Assembly (NCBI GenBank): GCA_026196225.1
Contig: JAPHRD010000116.1
Location: 1-35,028 of the forward strand
Source: Motiliproteus sp.
GTDB lineage: Bacteria; Pseudomonadota; Gammaproteobacteria; Pseudomonadales; Balneatricaceae
DNA: 35,028 bases
Reading direction: 5' to 3'
Position numbers and translations under genes: made by a program. Each line of letters opens with the position of its first letter. The stretch's first letter is position 1. This document shows positions 25,587 through 33,024 of this stretch, one piece after another. The notes beneath the pieces were generated by a model. That model was not told the origin of the DNA. It searched no databases and saw only the letters and a program-made list of their open reading frames with translations.

Positions 25587-26312
25587 ATGATTATTCGCAT
25601 TCTTCCACGCCTCGACAATCGTCAACAATGGATCGAGTTCTGTCGTCGTGAAGTGCCCTACTGCTTTGTCGAGCAACCAGATACTCTGGTGGATTTTCAG
25701 TCCAGCCATCTGGTGATCACGCTGCTCAACCAGCAGGTTCGAAATGGACGTGATGCAGTCAAGTACAGCATTGGATCGCGCCAGAGCGTAGAACCGGCCT
25801 GGCATTTTATCAAGGCCTGCGAATTCAGTCTGGATTATATGGTCAACGGTTTAGAGGCGATCGAATTCCGTGGCAATGCACGGGACAATAGTCAGGCAGG
25901 ATTGATCGAAGACGTTAACATTCGCAAGTTCTTTGCCAAGGAACAAGCGGTAATCTCGCCAGCTTTTCTAGGGCCGCTGGACCGACTCAACCATGTCCCC
26001 GAGCATTGGGATATCCACCTAAGTTGCAGGATTTTGGCCAACAATCAGTTCCGGGATTTACGCAGCGAGCAGAAATCTCTCAACCAGGAACGAGACTGCC
26101 AGCCCGACCCCCAGCAATTGCTCATCAAGCTGGTGGAAAATCCGGATCCCTGGCAAATCAGACTGAGAGACAGCCGACTGTGGTTATTGCGCGGCGATCA
26201 CCCCATCTACAGTTTCATCCCCTGGCTTGAAACAGACGATACTGCAAAGTTGGGCAAGAGCACCCATCCAAGCGATGACAAATTCACCCGGCGATTGTTA
26301 AAAGGGCTTTAA
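25587..26312 (+). CDS. Hypothetical protein, 241 residues
   Basis: I do not recognise this protein. It is soluble, with no signal peptide or membrane helix. The first 60 residues alternate strands and helices (MIIRILPRLDNRQQWIEF, HLVITLLNQQVRNG), and later parts are rich in W, R and D. No catalytic motif is apparent. The ATG at 25587 lacks a clear ribosome binding site. It is divergent from the 121-residue gene and convergent with the DCC-family gene, from which it is separated by 30 bases holding a small hairpin. The long open frame and coding-like composition support it as real. Confidence 0.65.
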   Translation: MIIRILPRLDNRQQWIEFCRREVPYCFVEQPDTLVDFQSSHLVITLLNQQVRNGRDAVKYSIGSRQSVEPAWHFIKACEFSLDYMVNGLEAIEFRGNARDNSQAGLIEDVNIRKFFAKEQAVISPAFLGPLDRLNHVPEHWDIHLSCRILANNQFRDLRSEQKSLNQERDCQPDPQQLLIKLVENPDPWQIRLRDSRLWLLRGDHPIYSFIPWLETDDTAKLGKSTHPSDDKFTRRLLKGL

Positions 26313-26321
26313 TAACTACCG

Positions 26322-26335
26322 GCTGGTTTACCAGC
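26322..26335. terminator. Small hairpin between convergent stops
   Basis: GCTGG (26322-26326) and CCAGC (26331-26335) form a 5-bp stem with a TTTA loop in the 30-base gap between two convergent genes. Neither strand has a real T-run after it, so it is at best a weak terminator. Confidence 0.25.
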
Positions 26336-26342
26336 TCAAAAA

Positions 26343-26750
26343 TCAGGGCTGGGGGAATCTCCCCTCTTTTCGTAAACGGCGCTCAACTAAAAAATGGTAT
26401 AACTTTGCCAGGCTGGGGCGAATAACCGGTAGCCCGACCAACCAAGCCACAGGTTTTAATAGCCACACCCGCTGCATCAGCACAATATAAGCGTCCAGTT
26501 CTGAAACGATCTGTTGATCGGAGAGCTGAACATGTAGCTCTGTCAGTGCCAACTTGGGATCGATACCTAAGCCCCTCAGCTCTTCCTCTCGACCAGTGAT
26601 ATCAACCCAACAGACCTGCTCTTCAGCCAGCTTCCCAGCCAGTTGTTGGTAACGGGCCCGGTCCTTAATACATCGTGGGCAGGAACCGTCATAAAACACC
26701 GTTACATGATCGTTATCGGACGGTGGATTAGTGGATGGCGGCTCGCTCAT
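26343..26750 (-). CDS. DCC-family thiol-disulfide oxidoreductase-like protein (DUF393)
   Basis: This 135-residue protein has the DCC-family signature VTVFYDGSCPRCIKDRARYQ near its start, with the CxxC pair CPRC at about residues 24-27 in a thioredoxin-like first strand and helix. WVDITGREEELRGLGID and ELHVQL correspond to the next conserved blocks, followed by LDAYIVLMQRVWLLKPVAWLVGLPVIRP. Family members are predicted redox proteins, but no substrate is established. The ATG at 26750 has AGGT eight bases upstream. The gene is divergent from the DUF2244 gene across about 54 bases, so the two may share a control region. Confidence 0.88.
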   Translation of the reverse strand: MSEPPSTNPPSDNDHVTVFYDGSCPRCIKDRARYQQLAGKLAEEQVCWVDITGREEELRGLGIDPKLALTELHVQLSDQQIVSELDAYIVLMQRVWLLKPVAWLVGLPVIRPSLAKLYHFLVERRLRKEGRFPQP

Positions 26751-26804
26751 GATGTCTACCTAACCTGTCACAGCGAAATTGTTGATCTGTGCTACCTTGA
26801 ATGC

Positions 26805-27323
26805 ATGGTTGAAATGATTCGCCAAGAGGGTGTCGAGCGCCCTTCCCAGCCGGTATTTGAGGCACTGCTGTATCCTCACCGATCCCTTTCGCCCAACAGT
26901 TTTATAGCCGTGATGCTGATGTTTGGCATTTTCAGTGTAGTCCTGGCTATCTATTTTTTGCTAATGGGGGCATGGCCGGTCAGCGGTTTTCTTGGTTTGG
27001 ATATACTGTTGCTGTATTGGGCGTTTAAAAGCAGCTTTGCGGATGGCGAGATGCAGGAAGTGATCCGCCTGGAAAAAGATCGTTTAACCGTCAAACGGGC
27101 CTCGGTTAAAGCGGAAACTCAGTGCTGGGAATTTAATCCTTTCTGGGTCCAGGTGCGGATGGAAAAACCCAGTGCATTTACCAGTCGTTTAGCGCTAGCC
27201 GGACAGGGCCAGCATCTGGTAATTGGACATTTTCTAACTTCACGGGAACGTCAAACCCTGGCAGAAACGCTCCAAGAGGAATTGGCAAGACAGAAATCAG
27301 CCCTGATGGGTAATTACTCCTGA
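26805..27323 (+). CDS. DUF2244-family integral membrane protein
   Basis: With an ATG at 26805 the protein has 172 residues; ATG 26814 is nearly as good, and neither has a clear ribosome binding site. The open frame runs back to 26643, but that part lies inside the divergent DCC gene. The N-terminal YPHRSLSPNSFIAVMLMFG begins the membrane part, with two hydrophobic helices at about 32-53 and 57-75. The cytoplasmic part contains VIRLEKDRLTVKR and WVQVRM, as in DUF2244 proteins of proteobacteria. Function is unknown. Its last 10 bases overlap the end of the ribbon-helix-helix gene on the other strand. Confidence 0.8.
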   Translation: MVEMIRQEGVERPSQPVFEALLYPHRSLSPNSFIAVMLMFGIFSVVLAIYFLLMGAWPVSGFLGLDILLLYWAFKSSFADGEMQEVIRLEKDRLTVKRASVKAETQCWEFNPFWVQVRMEKPSAFTSRLALAGQGQHLVIGHFLTSRERQTLAETLQEELARQKSALMGNYS

Positions 27324-27484
27324 CTGTGCTCCTTGACGAATCCGCGAATAAAACGGCGAATCTCTCGGGCTGCGCTAGTATCAAGATCTTCACACAATGA
27401 CACGAACTCGTCACGTTCCTCATTGTTAATCCGAATAACCAACTGGCTATTCTTCTTTTTCTTGGCTTTTTTTAGCGTTGTCAT
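27314..27484 (-). CDS. Small ribbon-helix-helix DNA-binding protein, 56 residues
   Basis: An ATG at 27484 starts 56 codons ending in TAA at 27314-27316. The protein has a basic arm (KKAKKKKNS), one strand (QLVIRIN), a helix (NEERDEFVSLCEDLD), a turn with TSAA, and a second helix (REIRRFIRGFVKEHS). This is the order of an Arc/CopG-type ribbon-helix-helix domain, which binds DNA as a dimer through the strand. An AGAGGG lies 12 bases before the ATG, which is longer than ideal, and an in-frame TAG two codons upstream rules out a longer start. Its 3' end overlaps the DUF2244 gene by 10 bases, tail to tail. No toxin gene is evident beside it. A plasmid-type repressor or an antitoxin are both possible. 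Confidence 0.75.
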   Translation of the reverse strand: MTTLKKAKKKKNSQLVIRINNEERDEFVSLCEDLDTSAAREIRRFIRGFVKEHSQE

Positions 27485-27909
27485 TGGCTACATAGCCCTC
27501 TGGGGGATCGCCCTCTAATATCTCCGAGAGGGTAAATACCGTGAACATAATATGTATATACAGATAGCATGCACTTATAGAGATATCCCGGCGTGCTGTC
27601 AATCGCCAACTTGATGATTTGTTAGAGAATGGTGGTCCAGCACCGCCCCAAATATCTCTCAACCAGATTTACAATCGATCGGTTTCATCGTCGACCATTT
27701 TCCAGCCGAATGGAATTTATCGTTGATTTTTAACAGGATATCTATAGATTCCTTAGGCTTTTCAGCGAATTCCTCTGCGGCGCCTGGACCATCGCTGCAG
27801 TCTTAGCTGACTGGATTTAAGTTACAGAACCGGTAACACTCTGTTATATCGAATACAGTAAAAAGTAGTCGTAGTTTCGCTCCATTAACCTCAACAAAAG
27901 AATTGGACG
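27485..27909. other. Intergenic region between the ribbon-helix-helix gene and the CheY-CheC gene
   Basis: I see no convincing gene in these 425 bases. A minus-strand frame (27447-27662) contains a 33-codon stretch from MFTVFTLSEILEGD ending in QEKEE, without a ribosome binding site and partly overlapping the next gene. Before the CheY-CheC gene there is an inverted repeat GTTAC-agaaccg-GTAAC near 27822-27838 and a CTGT...ACAG pair (27841-27858). A weak promoter, GTTACA then TTATAT at 17 bases, overlaps both. These could be operator sites, but nothing identifies a regulator. Confidence 0.45.
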
Positions 27910-28944
27910 ATGCCTGTTAACGTACTGATATGCGATGACTCCAGTCTGGCTCGCAAACAATTGGCCCGTACCTTACCGGAAGGTTTGGGTGCAAACGTCA
28001 GTTTTGCTACCCAGGGGCTTGAGGCTCTTGATTATATCCGCACCCACTCTATCGATCTGATGTTCCTAGACCTGACGATGCCGGTCATGGATGGATACCA
28101 GGTGCTTGAAGCGGTGCAGCAAGAGCAACTGCAACTGGATATCGTGGTTGTCTCCGGTGATATCCAGGCGGAAGCCCAAAAGCGTGTGCGTGCACTAGGT
28201 GCCCGAGATTTCATCAAAAAGCCCTGTTCGGAAGAGGTCTTGGAATACTTGCTTCCAGATCTGGGTTACCCACTGGACCAAGGTGGTCAGGATCAGATTA
28301 CCGAGCAGACCTCGGTCACCCATGAGAAAAGTGCGATTCAGGCACAGCTAGACGCCGAAGTCAGTCCCATCGAGCGTATTTCTGAGATTATGAACGTCGC
28401 CATGGGGCGCGCAGCCAGTTTGCTGGCAGATCTATTGGGAGTGTTTGTGGTACTACCCTTACCGATGGTCAATGAGGTGGAGCCCAGTGAACTGCAGATG
28501 ACCATCAAGGCGGTGGGAGACGACGACGCCATCTCCGCCGTGTGCCAAGGGTTTATTGGTTCCGGAGTCAGCGGAGAAGCGCTGCTGATGTTGCACGACA
28601 CCAGTATTGAAGATATCGCTACTTTAATGCAGCACCAGCACGACAATCCTGAACAAGATCACGCCGAAATCCTGATGGATCTGGCCAATGTGCTTATCTC
28701 CGCCAGCCTGAAGGGGATCGAAGAGCAGCTGGATATTCGCTTCAGCCTCGATCACCCCACCATTATTGGCCAGCAGGAAAGCGTCGAACAGATGCTGACC
28801 CGAGGGCAGCAGCAGTGGAATAAAACCCTAGCGATCGAATATGACTACCGTATTGAGCAACATGATATTCAGTGCACCCTGATGTTGCTGTTCAGTGAAG
28901 ATGCCATTCCAATGCTACATCGCCGCACGGCTTATCTGGGGTAA
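27910..28944 (+). CDS. CheY-CheC fusion: receiver domain with CheC/CheX-type phosphatase-like domain
   Basis: This 344-residue cytoplasmic protein joins two chemotaxis-type domains. Residues 1-120 are a receiver with D9/D10, phospho-acceptor D54 (MFLDLTMPVMDG) and K104. Residues about 150-335 follow CheC/CheX. The phosphatase motif [D/S]xxxExxNx22P occurs in two variant copies: E155, E159, N162, P185 and E253, D257, N260, P283. Spacing is exact in both, with the first acid changed to Glu and the second copy carrying Asp in place of the catalytic Glu. The protein could therefore remove phosphate from its own or a related receiver. The diguanylate cyclase gene begins five bases after its stop, so the pair is surely cotranscribed. 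Confidence 0.87.
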   Translation: MPVNVLICDDSSLARKQLARTLPEGLGANVSFATQGLEALDYIRTHSIDLMFLDLTMPVMDGYQVLEAVQQEQLQLDIVVVSGDIQAEAQKRVRALGARDFIKKPCSEEVLEYLLPDLGYPLDQGGQDQITEQTSVTHEKSAIQAQLDAEVSPIERISEIMNVAMGRAASLLADLLGVFVVLPLPMVNEVEPSELQMTIKAVGDDDAISAVCQGFIGSGVSGEALLMLHDTSIEDIATLMQHQHDNPEQDHAEILMDLANVLISASLKGIEEQLDIRFSLDHPTIIGQQESVEQMLTRGQQQWNKTLAIEYDYRIEQHDIQCTLMLLFSEDAIPMLHRRTAYLG

Positions 28945-28949
28945 CCATC

Positions 28950-29930
28950 ATGTCCGTTGAAGAATCCAATTCAAGCCTCAATAGTGAGGTTTCTGAGTTC
29001 CACTGGCTTCTGGAGATGGTACAGTCCATTGATGCAGGCTTGGTGGTGTTGGACGGTGAATACCGTGTCAAACTGTGGAACGGCTTTATGGAAAACCACA
29101 GCGCCATGATGCCGAGCCAGGTTCGCGGTCAGGTGCTGTTTGACCTATTTGAAGAGATCCCGGTCGACTGGTTTAAACGCAAAGTAGAAACCGTTCGAAA
29201 ACTGCGTAGCCAGGCCTTTACCACCTGGGAGCAGCGCCCCTATATTTTCCGCTTCCCAAATTTTCGCCCCCTCACCGGCCTCAGTCCCTACATGTATCAG
29301 AACATGACCATCATCCCCCTCACGGCGGTCCATGGGGCTACCGATGATATCTGCTTGATCGTCTACGACGTTACTGCCGTTGCTACTAACAAGATTCGGC
29401 TGGGCGAAGTGAACGATGAGTTGGCTAAACTCAGTCGTACCGATGCACTGACCGGATTGTTTAATCGGGGATATTGGGAAGAACAGCTCAAGTGCGAATT
29501 CAATCGTTATAATCGTACCGATTTAACCTCGACCTTAGTAATGTTTGATATCGATCATTTTAAAAAAGTGAACGACACTTTCGGCCACCATGCCGGCGAT
29601 GAAGTTATCCGAGCCGTCTCCGAATGCCTGCAAAAAACCGCCCGCACCACCGATATTGTAGGTCGCTACGGAGGTGAGGAGTTTGGCGCCATTTTAATTA
29701 ACACTGATGCCGCCCAGGCCCGCTACTTTGCCGAGCGCCTGCGCAAACGGATTGAACAGCTTGAGGTGATGCAGGGGGGGAGTAGCATCCGCTTTACCAT
29801 CAGCCTGGGCATTGCCGAATCGATCCAGCGGTTTGAATGCCACGAACATTGGATCCAGGCTGCTGATAAGGCGCTCTATCAGTCTAAATCCAATGGCCGC
29901 AACTGCACCACCGTAGCAGATAGCAAGTAA
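28950..29930 (+). CDS. PAS-GGDEF diguanylate cyclase
   Basis: This 326-residue soluble protein makes c-di-GMP from two GTP. Residues about 20-145 are a PAS-like sensor (IDAGLVVLDGEYRVKLWN is the typical opening, LIVYDVTA its end). The GGDEF domain (about 165-320) has LTGLFNRGYW, MFDIDHFKKVND and the active-site loop RYGGEEF (241-245). An inhibitory I-site RxxD (R232, D235) sits five residues before it, so product feedback is expected. There is no membrane segment. It starts five bases after the CheY-CheC gene, which suggests that this receiver controls or scaffolds the cyclase. Confidence 0.92.
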   Translation: MSVEESNSSLNSEVSEFHWLLEMVQSIDAGLVVLDGEYRVKLWNGFMENHSAMMPSQVRGQVLFDLFEEIPVDWFKRKVETVRKLRSQAFTTWEQRPYIFRFPNFRPLTGLSPYMYQNMTIIPLTAVHGATDDICLIVYDVTAVATNKIRLGEVNDELAKLSRTDALTGLFNRGYWEEQLKCEFNRYNRTDLTSTLVMFDIDHFKKVNDTFGHHAGDEVIRAVSECLQKTARTTDIVGRYGGEEFGAILINTDAAQARYFAERLRKRIEQLEVMQGGSSIRFTISLGIAESIQRFECHEHWIQAADKALYQSKSNGRNCTTVADSK

Positions 29931-29931
29931 C

Positions 29932-30252
29932 TTACCTTGGGTTATCGCACCCTGCCTGTTGACGCATCCATGGCAGCAGGTCGGCGTTGTAGCCCGTATC
30001 TGGCGGATAGTTCGAAGCGCTTAGCTGATCGTCAATCTGTTGCTGCCGATCCAGGTCAGTAAAAGCTTGGTATTCATCCTCCCGAAGCCACATCCTGGCT
30101 TTTTCCAAATCGTCAAACAGATGCAGTCGACCATCGATATCCAGCACCGATATCTCACCCCAGTCGTTAACGCGAATCACCGCCCAGATTGGTTTGCCAG
30201 GGGTATGGGGATCAAACCACCATTCCAATCCTGGCTGAACAACATCTTCCAT
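29932..30252 (-). CDS. Hypothetical protein, 106 residues
   Basis: I place the start at ATG 30252 because GAGGGG stands six bases upstream. An open frame extends to a GTG at 30303 without a ribosome binding site. I do not recognise the family. The protein is acidic and soluble, with a strand-rich first half (LEWWFDPHTPGKPIWAVIRV, ISVLDIDGRLHLF) followed by helices (LEKARMWLREDEYQAFTDLD). The stop lies one base from the stop of the cyclase gene on the other strand. It follows another small unknown gene on the same strand, possibly as a two-gene unit. Confidence 0.65.
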   Translation of the reverse strand: MEDVVQPGLEWWFDPHTPGKPIWAVIRVNDWGEISVLDIDGRLHLFDDLEKARMWLREDEYQAFTDLDRQQQIDDQLSASNYPPDTGYNADLLPWMRQQAGCDNPR

Positions 30253-30306
30253 TAGTGGCCCCTCATTCGCGTATTGCACCAGTACGCTCTTACTCGTGAA
30301 CACTTA

Positions 30307-30573
30307 CTAGTTCACGAGGGTAGGCAAAGGGTGGTGCTGAACGTTACCCGTCTGATCGCAGGTCATTACCATTCCATGTTCTTCGATCAGCAGACAGCTC
30401 TTGGTACCACTAGCGCCGCATCCACGATGATCATTGTGGCGTTCACCGTTAAAACTCATCACCACCTGTTGAGATAGCGTATCCACCACCCGATATTCAT
30501 ATTCTGTTGTGGAGTTGCGAACTGCGTCACGATCCTGGGTTACAACATACTGAAGTTCAAAATATGAGTTCAT
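30307..30573 (-). CDS. Hypothetical protein, 88 residues
   Basis: I do not recognise this family. The protein appears beta-rich (YFELQYVVTQDRDAV, YEYRVVDTLSQQVVMSFNGE), with two cysteines in GCGASGTKSCLL and another in VMTCDQ, and has no signal peptide. The ATG at 30573 has AGG five bases upstream. A perfect 6-bp hairpin (30584-30600) lies just before that ribosome binding site. The gene downstream starts 54 bases further on. No function is proposed. Confidence 0.6.
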   Translation of the reverse strand: MNSYFELQYVVTQDRDAVRNSTTEYEYRVVDTLSQQVVMSFNGERHNDHRGCGASGTKSCLLIEEHGMVMTCDQTGNVQHHPLPTLVN

Positions 30574-30826
30574 GGCTACCTAAAGCTCTTGGTTAGAGCT
30601 CCTCCTGCTGTTGGGTTTCACTGTGTAGGTGGCAGCCTCTGAGAAAAGGGTTCACTAATATGACACTATTGTTAAACCTATTTATTACTCAGGAAACAAT
30701 TGACTCACATCATGGGAAAACAGGCCGATAGCACTATCATGGGGTCAGGGTGCTTTATCAGGCTCTCTTTATCTTCTACATTAAAGTAGTAAGCTGGTAT
30801 CACTCCAACAAAGCATTGTTGTTCCG

Positions 30827-33004
30827 ATGAATCATTCTGCTAAGTCAGATTTCAATCATATCCAAGGAAAGGTGTTCTTCCCCAGTGTGATGGTATTCAT
30901 CATCGTGACGCTGCTGGTGACCTATTCCTATAGCTGGAATATCCAGCACATTCGCAACGAACAAATTCAGATGGCAGTTTCAGAAGCCAAGGCCAACTGG
31001 AACAAAGATGAGGCTTTTCGACAGTGGGCCACTCGCCACGGAGGCGTCTACGTTACTCCTGATGGGCGCACCCCTCCAAATCCTGCTCTATCCCATATTC
31101 CTGACCGCGATGTGATCACCACCGACGGCAAAAAACTCACCTTAATGAACCCTGCATACATGATGCGGCAGATGACCAAAGAGTTTGAATCAGGTTACGG
31201 AATCAAAGGAAAAATTACGGGCAAAAAACAGCTCAATCCCATAAACGCGCCCGATGCTTGGGAAGCCCTTATGCTGGAGCTATTCGAATCCAGCGACCAG
31301 AAAGAGATCTATCAACAGGCAGACATCAATGGCGAACCCTACATCCGCTATATGAAAGCAGTACACATGACAGAAGGTTGTGTTAAATGCCATGCCGTAT
31401 TGGGCTACAAAGAGGGTGACCTGCGTGGCGGCGTTAGTATATCGATCCCACTGGAACCCTACTTTGCGTTAGTCAAAGAGAGTTCAAAAGGGATCCTTGC
31501 TACTCATATTATTGTTTGGTTGATCGCTACCGCTGTCCTGTTCATCTTTATGAGGATGATATCTTCATTGCTGGTTGAGATGTCCCGCAGCGCCCTTCAC
31601 GACGCATTAACCGGCCTTCCAAATATATCCCTGTTCAGAAACCGAATTCAGCAATCCATTCAACGTCAGAAACGCAACCCCGACTATCAATTCGCCGTCT
31701 GTTTTATGGATCTAGATCACTTCAAAGATATTAATGACAGCCATGGTCATATTGTCGGTGATCACTTACTGGTACAAATCGCACGAATGCTGGAAAAAGT
31801 TGTTCGCCCTACCGACACTGTGGCTCGCATGGGCGGCGATGAGTTTACCTTTTTGTTGGATGATGTCAGAAATGTTGACGAAGTGGTCGAGGTAGCTCAA
31901 CGGATTATTGGTACTCTCAATATTCCCTTTACGGTGGGAGAGCATACTGTATACACCGCCGGCAGTATCGGTATTTGCCTATCCGGTGGACATTGCATAC
32001 AAGCCGAAGATTTTATCCGTGACGCCGATATCGCCATGTATCGGGCCAAAGATGCCGGACGCAACCGTATTGATGTATTCAATCCGGAGATGCACGAACA
32101 CGCCATAAAAACCCTGCAGATAGAAACCGACTTGCGAGTCGCTATCGAACGAAAACAATTGGAGGTCTATTACCAACCGGTTATCGATCTCAACAGCAAT
32201 CGAATTAAAGGATTTGAGGCGCTACTGCGCTGGAATCACCCCACCATGGGCATGGTTCCCCCCGACCGTTTTATCCCCATCGCCGAACATTCAGGTCAAA
32301 TCAATACCATTGGCAACTGGGTATTGGAGAACGCCTGCCTGCAAGTCAGGGACTGGAACCTGATTTTTGGCAAAGAGCAGAATTTCGAGCTGGCGGTCAA
32401 TCTCTCTGGCCTGCAACTGGCTAATCACGATATACGTGATGAAATTCAAGGCGTTCTCAGCTATACCCGCTTTGACCCAAAGAACCTGCATCTTGAGGTT
32501 ACCGAAACCATGCTGGTGACCCATAAAGAGATGGCCAAGAATTCCATTTCAGAGTTAAGGGAGCTGGGCATATCCTTCAGTATTGACGATTTTGGCACCG
32601 GTTACAGCTCCCTTAACTACCTGCAGCAATATCAGTTCGATACTCTCAAGATCGATAAGTCGTTTATTCAGGATATGGAAACCACCGGCAAAGGCCGTCA
32701 GCTTGTCCGCACCCTGATGTTGCTAGCGCGAGACCTGCAAATGGAGGTGGTCGCCGAGGGCGTTGAAACAGAACCTCAGTTCGACCGACTCAAAGGGATG
32801 AAATGTCCTTGTGTGCAGGGCTATTACTTCTCCAAACCACTGCCTGCTAAACAGATGGAACAGATGCTGGAACTAGGCTGTCACAGCGATGCTGAACTGC
32901 TGCGACAGCAAACAGAAAAACATTCACAACAGCAAGCACAACAAGCACAGCAAAAGTCACAACAGCAGTCTCAAGAACAACCTAAAGCAGATCCCATTAG
33001 CTAG
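30827..33004 (+). CDS. Membrane GGDEF-EAL protein with Tll0287-like (DUF3365) CxxCH sensor
   Basis: This 725-residue inner-membrane protein has helices at about 16-36 and 223-246. The periplasmic region between them is a Tll0287-like/DUF3365 domain. It carries CVKCH at 185-189, a single c-type heme site, so redox or gas sensing is plausible. The GGDEF domain has GGDEF at 336-340 and an I-site (R327, D330). The EAL domain has EALLRW (464 onward), AVNLSGLQL, EVTE, DDFGTGYSSL, TLKIDKSF and VVAEGVE, so all the usual catalytic residues are present. Both c-di-GMP synthesis and hydrolysis are possible on sequence grounds; which dominates cannot be told. The last 40 residues are rich in glutamine. 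The start has no clear ribosome binding site. Confidence 0.92.
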   Translation: MNHSAKSDFNHIQGKVFFPSVMVFIIVTLLVTYSYSWNIQHIRNEQIQMAVSEAKANWNKDEAFRQWATRHGGVYVTPDGRTPPNPALSHIPDRDVITTDGKKLTLMNPAYMMRQMTKEFESGYGIKGKITGKKQLNPINAPDAWEALMLELFESSDQKEIYQQADINGEPYIRYMKAVHMTEGCVKCHAVLGYKEGDLRGGVSISIPLEPYFALVKESSKGILATHIIVWLIATAVLFIFMRMISSLLVEMSRSALHDALTGLPNISLFRNRIQQSIQRQKRNPDYQFAVCFMDLDHFKDINDSHGHIVGDHLLVQIARMLEKVVRPTDTVARMGGDEFTFLLDDVRNVDEVVEVAQRIIGTLNIPFTVGEHTVYTAGSIGICLSGGHCIQAEDFIRDADIAMYRAKDAGRNRIDVFNPEMHEHAIKTLQIETDLRVAIERKQLEVYYQPVIDLNSNRIKGFEALLRWNHPTMGMVPPDRFIPIAEHSGQINTIGNWVLENACLQVRDWNLIFGKEQNFELAVNLSGLQLANHDIRDEIQGVLSYTRFDPKNLHLEVTETMLVTHKEMAKNSISELRELGISFSIDDFGTGYSSLNYLQQYQFDTLKIDKSFIQDMETTGKGRQLVRTLMLLARDLQMEVVAEGVETEPQFDRLKGMKCPCVQGYYFSKPLPAKQMEQMLELGCHSDAELLRQQTEKHSQQQAQQAQQKSQQQSQEQPKADPIS

Positions 33005-33024
33005 TACTGTTAGAGGACAGATTA

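Noticed and set aside
27447-27662. 71-codon minus-strand frame upstream of the ribbon-helix-helix gene
   Set aside because: It has no ribosome binding site and odd composition, and it overlaps the better supported 56-residue gene in another frame.
27841-27858. LexA-like box CTGT...ACAG upstream of the CheY-CheC gene
   Set aside because: The spacer is 10 bases, whereas the gammaproteobacterial SOS box needs CTGT-N8-ACAG, and the flanking bases do not fit.
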